From Paenibacillus silvestris (GTDB taxonomy: Bacteria; Bacillota; Bacilli; Paenibacillales; NBRC-103111): a stretch of 64,000 bases of DNA. The stretch is from assembly GCF_009882985.1 (NCBI RefSeq), contig NZ_WTUZ01000022.1, positions 905,065-969,064 of the forward strand, given 5' to 3'. A program made the translations under genes and the position numbers. Below, in pieces: positions 16,689-23,177 of the stretch. Numbering within the stretch: the first letter of the stretch is position 1; every line of letters starts with the position of its first letter. The notes beneath the pieces were generated by a model that saw nothing but the letters and a program-made list of their open reading frames with translations, did no database searches and was not told where the DNA came from.

Positions 16689-17723
16689 GTGCAACAATGG
16701 AAGGGAAGTAAGCAAAGAACGAGAATTGGTGTGTTTGCTGGGAAATATCTAGGTGTTGCTATTCTGTCGGTCATGCTGCTGTTGTATGTACCGAATCTGG
16801 CAGGAGCAGTTGGGAAACCCGCCAATGGTCCTGATGTATTCGTCATTCAGGGAATGCTGAAGACACTCGGCAGCTATTCAGGTGAAATCAACGGCTACTA
16901 TGATGATGTGACCGTGAGGGGAGTTAAGTATTTTCAGAAAAAACACGGGCTTCCCGTGACAGGAGCGGTTGATAACCGAACCCTCGAGTCAATCACTTAT
17001 GCTTATATACGTGCTAAAGGAGCAGGACAAGGTGGAGGCGGTGGCAGCCAAGGCGGTGGCCATGGTCATGGGGAAGGTAAAGGGCATGGCGGAGGCGGCA
17101 AAGGTCAAGGCGGAACCGGAGGTAGCCAAGGTGGCGGTGGCCAAGGTGGAACTGGTGGCGGCCAAGGCGGTGGTCAAGGCCAGGGTGAAGGTAAAGGCTT
17201 CGGCGGCGGCAAAGGTCAAGGCGGAACTGGAGGCGGCCAAGGTGGTGGTCAAGGCCAGGGTGAAGGTAAAGGCTTTGGCGGCGGCAAAGGTCAAGGCGGA
17301 ACTGGAGGCGGCCAAGGCGGTGGCCAGGGTCAGGGTGAAGGTAAAGGCTTTGGCGGCGGCAAAGGTCAAGGCGGAACTGGAGGCGGACAAGTCCCGAGTA
17401 CTCCGACACCTGCGCCGAATGGAAATGGCTATAAAGCACCGAATGGCAACGGAGGACAGACACCTATGCCAAATGGCAATGGTGGGCAGGCACCAGCACC
17501 AAACGGAAATGGCTATAAAGCACCCAATGGCAATGGAGGGCAGACACCAATGCCAAACGGCAATGGTTCTAAAGTGCCTAACGGTAATGGAGGACAAGCT
17601 CCTGCACCAAATGGCAATGGCAACGGCAACGGCAACGGTAATGGAGCTCAAACGCCAAATGGCAATGGGAACAATGGTAACGGAAATGGCAATGGCAACG
17701 GCAGTCAGTCCAACGATGACTAA
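16689..17723 (+). CDS. Secreted peptidoglycan-binding protein with glycine-rich and PNGNG repeats
   Basis: 344 residues from a GTG at 16689, with AAGGAAGGTG upstream. A basic N terminus and a hydrophobic stretch (about residues 19-37) form a signal peptide or anchor. Residues about 45-105 are a PG_binding_1 domain (FVIQGMLKTLGSYSGEINGYYDD, VKYFQKKHGLPVTGAVD), which binds cell-wall peptidoglycan. The rest is low complexity: Gly/Gln/Lys repeats including a 25-residue unit repeated three times, then repeats of PNGNG. It lacks any recognisable catalytic domain, so it is probably a structural or adhesive wall-associated protein. The glycine-rich part also creates long overlapping frames that are not genes. 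Confidence 0.85.
   Translation: MQQWKGSKQRTRIGVFAGKYLGVAILSVMLLLYVPNLAGAVGKPANGPDVFVIQGMLKTLGSYSGEINGYYDDVTVRGVKYFQKKHGLPVTGAVDNRTLESITYAYIRAKGAGQGGGGGSQGGGHGHGEGKGHGGGGKGQGGTGGSQGGGGQGGTGGGQGGGQGQGEGKGFGGGKGQGGTGGGQGGGQGQGEGKGFGGGKGQGGTGGGQGGGQGQGEGKGFGGGKGQGGTGGGQVPSTPTPAPNGNGYKAPNGNGGQTPMPNGNGGQAPAPNGNGYKAPNGNGGQTPMPNGNGSKVPNGNGGQAPAPNGNGNGNGNGNGAQTPNGNGNNGNGNGNGNGSQSNDD
17184..17390 (+). repeat. 75-bp tandem repeat inside the glycine-rich gene
   Basis: Units start at 17184, 17259 and 17334, exactly 75 bp apart and nearly identical, the last one truncated; each encodes 25 residues beginning GEGKGFGGGKGQGGTGGG. Likely to vary in copy number between strains. Confidence 0.9.
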
Positions 17724-17741
17724 TTGGCGTTAGGTAGGAAG

Positions 17742-17778
17742 GCCTGTTTCATCCGTATAGGATGAAATGGGCTTTTTT
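17742..17778 (+). terminator. Intrinsic terminator after glycine-rich gene
   Basis: GCC-TG-TTTCATCC pairs with GGATGAAA-TG-GGC and is followed by seven T. Confidence 0.9.
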
Positions 17779-17825
17779 TATTGGGGGGAGCCGAAAGGTT
17801 ACCCTATATACTTGCACGTGATGGC

Positions 17826-18020
17826 GAAATAGCGGTAATTTCTACAGTTAAAAATGGCGCTGAGAAAGGATTCTGCGGAGTAACGGGAGTTTCTCCAGTT
17901 AATTCGGCCGATGTGGCCGCTTTTGTAGGAAAAACTAAAGAAATAACAGGAGAATTTCCATCTAATCCTAAATTAATGGCTAAATTGAAAGAATTAGCGG
18001 TACTATTTCCAGCTAAAACT
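17826..18020. repeat. Intergenic repeat element, copy B (related to copy A)
   Basis: Four degenerate units, starting near 17826, 17878, 17940 and 17991, share the pattern GAAATAGCGG..ATTTC..CAGTTAA. The reverse complement of the second unit of copy A (GAAATAGCGGACGACAGTT) matches the first unit, so the two elements belong to one family. An open frame across it (17781-18104) has no plausible start site or family and is not called. The interval 17779-18067 holds nothing else. Confidence 0.55.
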
Positions 18021-18067
18021 CAAGACTACCGCCCCAAATCTCATGCAAGGACGCAGTGTCAACGACT

Positions 18068-18466
18068 TTATGTCGTAGGCGGGTCCTCAACCTTCGATTC
18101 CTGACGCTGCTTCCAGAATAATACGGTCAACATTCGTTCGACCCATTCTTTGTCTTCCTCGGTTAAAAGAATGCCATCGAACAGAAGCTCATTCTCGCGC
18201 AGAAACCGCCGTAAATTGACAGGGTTACTTTGGAACTTCTCTGTTGAAGGCGTTGATTCCAAATATCCGGCTATGTCCATTAATTCAGAATAAGACGTAT
18301 TGAGCCCTTCGGAAAGCTTCATCAACACTTCCGGAGACGGGATGCCGCGATTGCCGTTTTCTAGCTGGGAGATGTATGCCGCGGATACGCCGGAACGGTC
18401 AGCTAGCTCTCGCAGGGTAAAACCTTTTAATTTACGCAAATCTCGTAATTTATCATAGAAATACAT
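18068..18466 (-). CDS. XRE-family helix-turn-helix regulator
   Basis: 132 residues from the ATG at 18466, which has GAGGGTGA upstream. The N-terminal 65 residues are a canonical Cro/CI-type HTH: LRDLRKLKGFTLRELADRSG, VSAAYISQLENGNRG, PSPEVLMKLSEGLN. The C-terminal half is helical with no known domain and resembles the extra region of SinR/YvaO-type regulators. It is divergent from a second, shorter XRE protein; the shared spacer contains repeated AGTAAAC motifs. Together they could form a mutual or autoregulatory switch. No phage gene is nearby. Confidence 0.9.
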   Translation of the reverse strand: MYFYDKLRDLRKLKGFTLRELADRSGVSAAYISQLENGNRGIPSPEVLMKLSEGLNTSYSELMDIAGYLESTPSTEKFQSNPVNLRRFLRENELLFDGILLTEEDKEWVERMLTVLFWKQRQESKVEDPPTT

Positions 18467-18490
18467 GAATTTCACCCTCACGATTCGAAA

Positions 18491-18591
18491 AGTAAACAGT
18501 AGTAAACATTTTAATAATATCAGTATACAAAAGTAATTACAATGCGTGTAGGGCTGGGATATTGCCGGAAACGATGTTGTTTAAAGTAAAC
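18491..18591. promoter_or_regulatory. Putative XRE operators in the divergent spacer
   Basis: AGTAAAC occurs at 18491-18497 and 18501-18507, exactly one helical turn (10 bp) apart next to the minus-strand gene, and again inside the dyad GTTTA-AAG-TAAAC at 18579-18591, just upstream of the -35 of the plus-strand gene. Confidence 0.5.
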
Positions 18592-18599
18592 TATTTTGA

Positions 18600-18627
18600 T
18601 TGCAATAGTTAATTTGTGTGATATAAT
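18600..18627 (+). promoter_or_regulatory. Sigma-A promoter of the small XRE gene
   Basis: TTGCAA (18600-18605), 16-bp spacer, perfect TATAAT (18622-18627). Confidence 0.7.
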
Positions 18628-18672
18628 AGAAACAAGGGGAACAAAATGAGAACGGGAGGGGAGCAGAAACGA

Positions 18673-18909
18673 ATGAAAATAATGAGCACGAAGATCAAGG
18701 CTAACACAGATGCTTTTATTAAGGCTAGAGTTGTCAAAGGTTACTCGCAGCGAGAACTGGCAAGACATTCGGGTTTAAGTCATGCCTATGTCAGTCTGCT
18801 AGAACGAGCGATTAAATCGGTAGGACCCTCCACTGCGAAGAAATTAAGCGATCTGCTCGATAAGGAATTAGAAGAGTTGTTTCGAATAGAGATGCAGCCT
18901 AGACCCTAG
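18673..18909 (+). CDS. Small XRE-family helix-turn-helix protein
   Basis: 78 residues from the ATG at 18673, preceded by GGGAGGGGAG; an ATG at 18646 with AAGGGGA would add nine residues and is also possible. The protein is little more than an HTH: FIKARVVKGYSQRELARHSG, LSHAYVSLLERAIKSVG, PSTAKKLSDLLDKELEELF. Short single-domain XRE proteins bind DNA as dimers and often regulate adjacent genes. It is divergent from the larger XRE gene and has its own promoter and terminator. Confidence 0.87.
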   Translation: MKIMSTKIKANTDAFIKARVVKGYSQRELARHSGLSHAYVSLLERAIKSVGPSTAKKLSDLLDKELEELFRIEMQPRP

Positions 18910-18925
18910 CGAACTCCTGGATTAG

Positions 18926-18957
18926 CCATTCATTATTTATAATGATTGGTTTTTTTA
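18926..18957 (+). terminator. Intrinsic terminator after small XRE gene
   Basis: CCATTCATT / AATGATTGG stem followed by TTTTTTT. Confidence 0.85.
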
Positions 18958-18971
18958 TTTTTACTATTTAC

Positions 18972-19009
18972 AAAAAAAAGCCATGCTCTCAATGAATGAG
19001 AACATGGCC
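18972..19009 (-). terminator. Intrinsic terminator of the SDR gene
   Basis: On the minus strand GGCCATGTTCTC pairs with GAGAGCATGGC and runs into eight T. Confidence 0.85.
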
Positions 19010-19025
19010 AATTCGTTATGGAAGT

Positions 19026-19733
19026 TTATTTAATAGTTAATAATTCCGGATATAGAGCATTAACGCCACCAGAAAGACCTTTTTGAACATTAGTGCTAAT
19101 GTCGTCCGCAATAATCTCATACAGACCATTTTCAATCCCATTAATAGCGATTTCTGCAATTTTCTTCGGATCCGATTTCGGTTTTTCTAGTCCTTTGGTC
19201 ATGTCCGTATCCATATAGCCAACATGCAACCCTGAAACGGTAATGTTTTTTGGCGCTAAGCTTAAACGTAGGGCATTTGTCATGGACCATTCTGCGGATT
19301 TTGCCGCGGAGTAGGCTCCTGTGCTATCTGTTGTGTACCAGGAGAGTACGGATAAAATATTAAGAATCGATCCTCCGCCGTTTTTCTCCAAGACAGGTGC
19401 AAAATCTCGAACCATGGAGAGTGTACCGAATACATGCGTATCAAACTCTAAGTGGATGTCATCCCAGCTGCCTGTCAGAACTGAAGCCCCTGTTGATGTA
19501 CCTGCATTATTAATAAGCAGTGTGACATCAGAAGCTGTTGAGGCTGCCGCTTTCACAGACTCCGGATTCGTGATATCGAGCTGAATAGGAATCGCTCCGG
19601 GAATATTAACGGACTCCGGATTTCTTGCACCTGCATATACTTTTGCACCGCGTTTTAAAAGTTCCTCTGCTAAGTGCTTACCTAAACCTCTATTTGCTCC
19701 AGTGACTAAGGCTACTTGTTTTGAAATATTCAT
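19026..19733 (-). CDS. Short-chain dehydrogenase/reductase (classical SDR)
   Basis: 235 residues. The Rossmann motif TGANRGLGKHLAE sits at residues 12-24, NNAG near residue 75 and the catalytic Tyr-x3-Lys in GAYSAAKSAE near residue 140, so all active-site elements are present. It should be an NAD(P)H-dependent reductase of aldehydes, ketones or related compounds. The gene is divergent from a TetR regulator at 19901, and the spacer contains a strong inverted repeat, so it is probably the target of that repressor. The substrate is unknown; a detoxification role is inferred from the setting. Confidence 0.93.
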   Translation of the reverse strand: MNISKQVALVTGANRGLGKHLAEELLKRGAKVYAGARNPESVNIPGAIPIQLDITNPESVKAAASTASDVTLLINNAGTSTGASVLTGSWDDIHLEFDTHVFGTLSMVRDFAPVLEKNGGGSILNILSVLSWYTTDSTGAYSAAKSAEWSMTNALRLSLAPKNITVSGLHVGYMDTDMTKGLEKPKSDPKKIAEIAINGIENGLYEIIADDISTNVQKGLSGGVNALYPELLTIK

Positions 19734-19751
19734 GTTGAATCGCTCCTTTAT

Positions 19752-19801
19752 GTTTTAAAATATGATGACCGTAATATATTATAACCATAATATTTTAAAA
19801 C
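19752..19801. promoter_or_regulatory. Inverted repeat, putative TetR operator between SDR and tetR genes
   Basis: Perfect 12-bp arms GTTTTAAAATAT (19752-19763) and ATATTTTAAAAC (19790-19801) surround an AT-rich core that repeats ACCGTAATAT/ACCATAATAT. It begins 18 bases upstream of the SDR start codon. Confidence 0.55.
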
Positions 19802-19900
19802 CGTCAACTGCATAATAAAAGATAACTGAGTTTTACCCCAACTCATTATGTGATAATATGATATATATAATATTCAGAATAATAGATAGAGGGTGTTTAC

Positions 19901-20485
19901 ATGCCTTATCCAGAAGGACATAAATTAAAAGTTCGGAATCGCATTCTTACAAGCGCAGCTGATGCATTCAGAAGAAATGGAATTCGGGAATCCAGTGTCC
20001 CCTCCATTATGAAGGGTGCCGGATTAACCCATGGGGGATTCTACTCTCATTTTGAAAATAAAGAAGAACTGGTTGCTGAGACCTGCAATTTTGTCGTAAG
20101 CAATACAATTGATGAACTGCGAACATCGACACGAAATGAACATTCGGATACGGATGAACCGGAAATCAACCGAATCATTGATTTTTATTTGAGCCCTTAT
20201 CATCGAGATCACGCAGAAAATGGGTGCATCGTTCCGATTCTATCCGGCGAAATAGCCCAGTGCTCAGCTGACCTTCAGGAGATTCTCAGTCATGCGTTGA
20301 ATCAATATATTGCATTCATAGGTGAAATTTCAGGCAGTGATGAAATAACAAGCGGGGTAGTCCTGAGCATCATGGTGGGATCACTCCTTTTAGCTAGAAG
20401 TGTTAAGGATCCTGTACTAAGCGCTAATATACTTAATCAAGCAAAAGTGCAGGCAAAGGCGATATTTAAGTCTTCCCCAATGTAA
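19901..20485 (+). CDS. TetR/AcrR-family repressor 1
   Basis: 194 residues. The N-terminal HTH reads RILTSAADAFRRNGIRESSVPSIMKGAGLTHGGFYSHFENKEELVAE, the standard TetR DNA-binding pattern. The C-terminal helical region, with CIVPILSGEIAQCS, resembles the TetR_C sub-group that responds to small organic ligands. Divergent placement with the SDR gene and the inverted repeat between them suggest that it represses the SDR gene and probably itself. Ligand unknown. Confidence 0.92.
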   Translation: MPYPEGHKLKVRNRILTSAADAFRRNGIRESSVPSIMKGAGLTHGGFYSHFENKEELVAETCNFVVSNTIDELRTSTRNEHSDTDEPEINRIIDFYLSPYHRDHAENGCIVPILSGEIAQCSADLQEILSHALNQYIAFIGEISGSDEITSGVVLSIMVGSLLLARSVKDPVLSANILNQAKVQAKAIFKSSPM

Positions 20486-20536
20486 GAACCTATATGTGAG
20501 AACATGTTTAAGTAAGAAATATGTTTAAAAAGGCAT

Positions 20537-20565
20537 TTGACACTTACTTACACGTTAGTTATAAT
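20537..20565 (+). promoter_or_regulatory. Consensus sigma-A promoter of a leaderless tetR gene, with internal operator
   Basis: TTGACA (20537-20542), 17-bp spacer, TATAAT (20560-20565): an exact consensus. The expected start of transcription is at or next to the A of the ATG at 20573, and there is no Shine-Dalgarno sequence. The segment 20542-20561 (ACTTACTTACACGTTAGTTA) matches the downstream operator ACTTACTTGCAAGTAAGTAA at 16 of 20 positions. Confidence 0.85.
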
Positions 20566-20572
20566 TCCCTTC

Positions 20573-21130
20573 ATGGACACAAAAAAACAGATCGTTAGGC
20601 TTGCCCTCGAGCTAATCAGAGAAAAAGGTTTTCTCTCAATTGGGTATGATGACCTTGCTCAGCAGCTTGGAATAACAAGAGCAGCAATTCATTATCATTT
20701 TGAGAAAAAAGAGGATCTAGGTATTGCAGTAACCCAGATGATGATCCAAGATTTAATTGACCTGGATACGTATGTAAGCTCTACTAGGTTAACAATTGAG
20801 GAGAAGCTTGACCATTTTTTAATAAAGCAGATTGAACCATTTTCTGAAAAACAAATTTGTTCTATTTCTTCCTTGCAATCTGATGTTGAGTCGTTGCCGG
20901 ATAGTGTTAAGGAAAAACTACAAGAAGTAACTAAACTAGAGTTAAAAGTCCTTGTAAATATTATTTCTGAATTTAAAATAGATGATGTAACCGCAGATAC
21001 AGAATATATCGAAGAACTTGCGGCAACCATACTTTCCGCGGTTAAAGGAGCATTGCTGTATAGAAGGGTAATTGGAGATTCTTCTTTATACCCAAAAGTG
21101 ATTAAGCAAATCAAACGATTATTACTTTGA
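20573..21130 (+). CDS. TetR/AcrR-family repressor 2 (probably leaderless)
   Basis: 185 residues from the ATG at 20573. The HTH reads KKQIVRLALELIREKGFLSIGYDDLAQQLGITRAAIHYHFEKKEDLG. The C-terminal domain resembles the YxaF/LmrA type. No ribosome binding site precedes the ATG; instead a consensus promoter ends seven bases before it, so the mRNA should be leaderless. An upstream TTG at 20537 would lie inside the -35 box and can be excluded. Operator copies in its own promoter and three more downstream at 21201-21357 point to autoregulation and control of the SDR gene at 21529. Confidence 0.9.
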   Translation: MDTKKQIVRLALELIREKGFLSIGYDDLAQQLGITRAAIHYHFEKKEDLGIAVTQMMIQDLIDLDTYVSSTRLTIEEKLDHFLIKQIEPFSEKQICSISSLQSDVESLPDSVKEKLQEVTKLELKVLVNIISEFKIDDVTADTEYIEELAATILSAVKGALLYRRVIGDSSLYPKVIKQIKRLLL

Positions 21131-21132
21131 AA

Positions 21133-21189
21133 TGATATATTTCCCTATTTTGACCATTGCAAGTGTGGAAATAGGATGATATATTTTTT
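21133..21189 (+). terminator. Intrinsic terminator after tetR 2
   Basis: ATATAT..CCTATTT pairs with AAATAGG..ATATAT around a 15-base loop and is followed by six T. Confidence 0.65.
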
Positions 21190-21200
21190 CAAGCGACGAA

Positions 21201-21220
21201 TACTTACTTGCAAGTAAGTA
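21201..21220. promoter_or_regulatory. Palindromic operator, copy 1
   Basis: Perfect 20-bp palindrome TACTTACTTGCAAGTAAGTA, in the 398-base gap between tetR 2 and the SDR gene. Other than this and its two sister copies, I see no gene in that gap. Confidence 0.85.
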
Positions 21221-21285
21221 AATGAAAAAGTAGGTTGATATGTTTTCGATAAAAGAAAGTGAAATTGCGCAACTTTTTTGATGAG

Positions 21286-21305
21286 TACTTACTTGCAAGT
21301 AAGTA
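21286..21305. promoter_or_regulatory. Palindromic operator, copy 2
   Basis: Second perfect copy of TACTTACTTGCAAGTAAGTA, 85 bp from copy 1, followed as there by AATG. Confidence 0.85.
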
Positions 21306-21337
21306 AATGTAGCGGAGAATAAAACTGGTTTGAAAAA

Positions 21338-21357
21338 TACTTACTTGCAAGCAAGTA
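21338..21357. promoter_or_regulatory. Palindromic operator, copy 3
   Basis: TACTTACTTGCAAGCAAGTA, one base different from the other copies and 52 bp from copy 2. Confidence 0.8.
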
Positions 21358-21528
21358 AAGGTGGTGAGGCTTTCGACAAAGCAATTACAATTTCATTTCC
21401 AAAGTGTGGATAGAACGAAGTTATTCGGAGTCATGAAATCTGATAGTCGACTTGAGTAACGCATATATAGACCTGTAAATGTAGATGTAAACTTATCAAG
21501 AGAAATATAGACAAGGGAGAGAAGAAAA

Positions 21529-22281
21529 ATGAAAAAACTTGAAGGCAAAGTGGCATTGGTAACTGGAGGTAACAGCGGGATCGGTCTAGCAACAGCAAAG
21601 CGTTTTGTAGAAGAAGGGGCATATGTTTACATCACGGGAAGACGCAAAGAGCAACTTGACGAAGCATTAAACGAAATTGGCTCAAACGTTACTGGATTTT
21701 TAGGTGATATTTCAGATCTTGCCGAAATTGATCGATTATATGCATTGATTCAAGAAAAACATGGTCGGGTTGATGTGATTTTTGCCAATGCAGGCACCGC
21801 GGAATTTCTGCCTTTGAGCCAAGTGACGGAAGAACATTTTGATACCTTGTTCCGTGTTAACGTTAAAGGTGTATTATTTACGGTGCAAAAGGCGCTTCCA
21901 CTGCTGAGCAACGGAGCCTCCATCATTCTGAACAGTTCGATTAACGGCTCCATTGGACAACCAGCAACAAGTGTGTACGGTGCAACAAAAGCGGCTTTGC
22001 GAAACTTTGTAAGAACTTGGATTCTTGATCTGAAGGACCAAAATATTCGATTCAACGTTGTTAGCCCAGGCCCAGTCGAAACACCCGGTTTAGCTGCAGT
22101 TGCAGGTCCAGACCGAGCAGCTCAAACGGCAATGTTCGATTATTTGAAAACAACAGTACCAATGGGTCGCCTTGCACAACCTGAAGAAATTGCCAAAGCA
22201 GTTCTGTTCTTGGCATCTGATGATAGTAGCTTTGTTAGTGGCACTGAACTCTTTGTTGATGGTGGTTCCGCTCAAATCTAA
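21529..22281 (+). CDS. Short-chain dehydrogenase/reductase (classical SDR)
   Basis: 250 residues. TGGNSGIGLATAKRF (residues 12-26) is the NAD(P)-binding glycine motif, NAG near residue 88, and the catalytic Ser with YGATKAAL (Tyr-x3-Lys near 154-158) completes the triad. The C-terminal DDSSFVSGTELFVDGG is standard for the family, and the length of 250 is typical. It is preceded by GGGAGAG. Three palindromic sites lie 170-330 bp upstream, matching the operator in the tetR 2 promoter, so it is likely derepressed by that regulator's ligand. Substrate unknown. Confidence 0.94.
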   Translation: MKKLEGKVALVTGGNSGIGLATAKRFVEEGAYVYITGRRKEQLDEALNEIGSNVTGFLGDISDLAEIDRLYALIQEKHGRVDVIFANAGTAEFLPLSQVTEEHFDTLFRVNVKGVLFTVQKALPLLSNGASIILNSSINGSIGQPATSVYGATKAALRNFVRTWILDLKDQNIRFNVVSPGPVETPGLAAVAGPDRAAQTAMFDYLKTTVPMGRLAQPEEIAKAVLFLASDDSSFVSGTELFVDGGSAQI

Positions 22282-22339
22282 TGTTGACAGTTAAATTGGC
22301 CAATGTTTCAACATTGACAAGAACAGGTGTGGTACATGA

Positions 22340-22924
22340 ATGAGCAGACCAAGAGAATTTGATTATGAGCAGGTTTTACATGCTGCAACTGATGTTTTTA
22401 GAGAGCACGGGTATCATGCATCTTCTTACGAGCTTTTAATGAAGGGAACGAGTTTAAAGAAGCAAAGTTTGTATGGTGCATTCGGTGATAAAAAGTCACT
22501 TTTTGAAAAGTCTATTTCTTTTTACTGCAGTAATTTTCTAACTCGATTTGAGAAAATGATGAGCCTAAACTCATCTGGCTTAGATGCCCTGCGCTGTATG
22601 CAAAAGAATTTATTGAAAACCGATCCTGAAGAATTAGATGTGGGCTGTCTGATTGTAAACTCTACACTGGAAGTGACGAGTCCTGAATTTTCATTTGTTA
22701 AAGAAAATTTTGACAACATGTTTCACGGGATCAAGGTTATTTTGAATCAGGTGATTTTGGCTGGTCAAGAAGAGGGCACCATTACTAAAAAAATACCAAG
22801 TGAGCAACTAGCTTTTAATATGGCAAATTCGATTATAGGGATTAGGGTTATGATACGAGCAAATATGCCAAAAGATCAAATCCAAGCGGTATTAGATGCG
22901 GCGATTGAAACAATCGTCATTTAA
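22340..22924 (+). CDS. TetR/AcrR-family repressor 3
   Basis: 194 residues. The HTH SRPREFDYEQVLHAATDVFREHGYHASSYELLMKGTSLKKQSLYGAFGDKKSLFE is typical of the TetR group that includes NemR/YcdC-like repressors. CLIVNSTLEV and a helical C terminus form the ligand domain. It starts 59 bases after the SDR gene and is followed by three regularly spaced operators and an MFS pump, which is very likely its target. ACATGA at the start lacks a strong SD, so it may be translated from read-through mRNA at a modest rate. Confidence 0.9.
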   Translation: MSRPREFDYEQVLHAATDVFREHGYHASSYELLMKGTSLKKQSLYGAFGDKKSLFEKSISFYCSNFLTRFEKMMSLNSSGLDALRCMQKNLLKTDPEELDVGCLIVNSTLEVTSPEFSFVKENFDNMFHGIKVILNQVILAGQEEGTITKKIPSEQLAFNMANSIIGIRVMIRANMPKDQIQAVLDAAIETIVI

Positions 22925-22956
22925 TTTTTGGAGCCATATACTTCTTTTTATTTGTT

Positions 22957-23032
22957 ATTGACTACGCAGTCTAAATCTAAGTTTTATTGACTGTGTAGTC
23001 AATAACTGATTATTATTGACCGCACAGTCAAT
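22957..23032. promoter_or_regulatory. Triple operator array with embedded promoter for MFS gene
   Basis: Three 18-bp near-palindromes, ATTGACTACGCAGTCTAA (22957), ATTGACTGTGTAGTCAAT (22986) and ATTGACCGCACAGTCAAT (23015), recur at exactly 29-bp intervals. TTGACT (22987-22992) and TATTAT (23011-23016) with an 18-bp spacer form a plausible promoter, so sites 2 and 3 cover its -35 and -10. Confidence 0.8.
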
Positions 23033-23177
23033 ATCTTACTTATTGGTTCCTGCAGCTATTACAGCATTTGGCCTGGTACCCAAACGGATATAAGAAAGTT
23101 TTACCTGATTGTAATCGAATATTCTAAAACCAATTATTGCGGTTTATGTAATTGAAATTTCAGGAGGTTGTATAGTA

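Noticed and set aside
16969..17733. Long overlapping open frames on both strands across the glycine-rich gene
   Set aside because: They arise from the repeated GGN codons of the true gene. They have no ribosome binding site and encode Ala/Lys/Val or Thr/Leu/Ala strings without a family.
17826..18020. CRISPR-like array
   Set aside because: The units are degenerate, the spacing is irregular (51-62 nt), there is no fixed repeat, and no cas gene is present.
17781..18104. Open frame across the second repeat element
   Set aside because: It coincides with degenerate repeat units, has no convincing start site and resembles no protein family.
18068..18909. Prophage immunity region
   Set aside because: The divergent XRE genes resemble CI/Cro, but no integrase, attachment site or phage structural gene lies near them.
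20486..20572. Translation of TetR 2 from an upstream TTG at 20537
   Set aside because: That codon is the first half of the -35 box of a perfect promoter, so it would not be in the transcript.
22957..23032. Short CRISPR or minisatellite
   Set aside because: The three 18-bp sites are palindromes over a promoter beside a TetR gene, which an operator array explains better.
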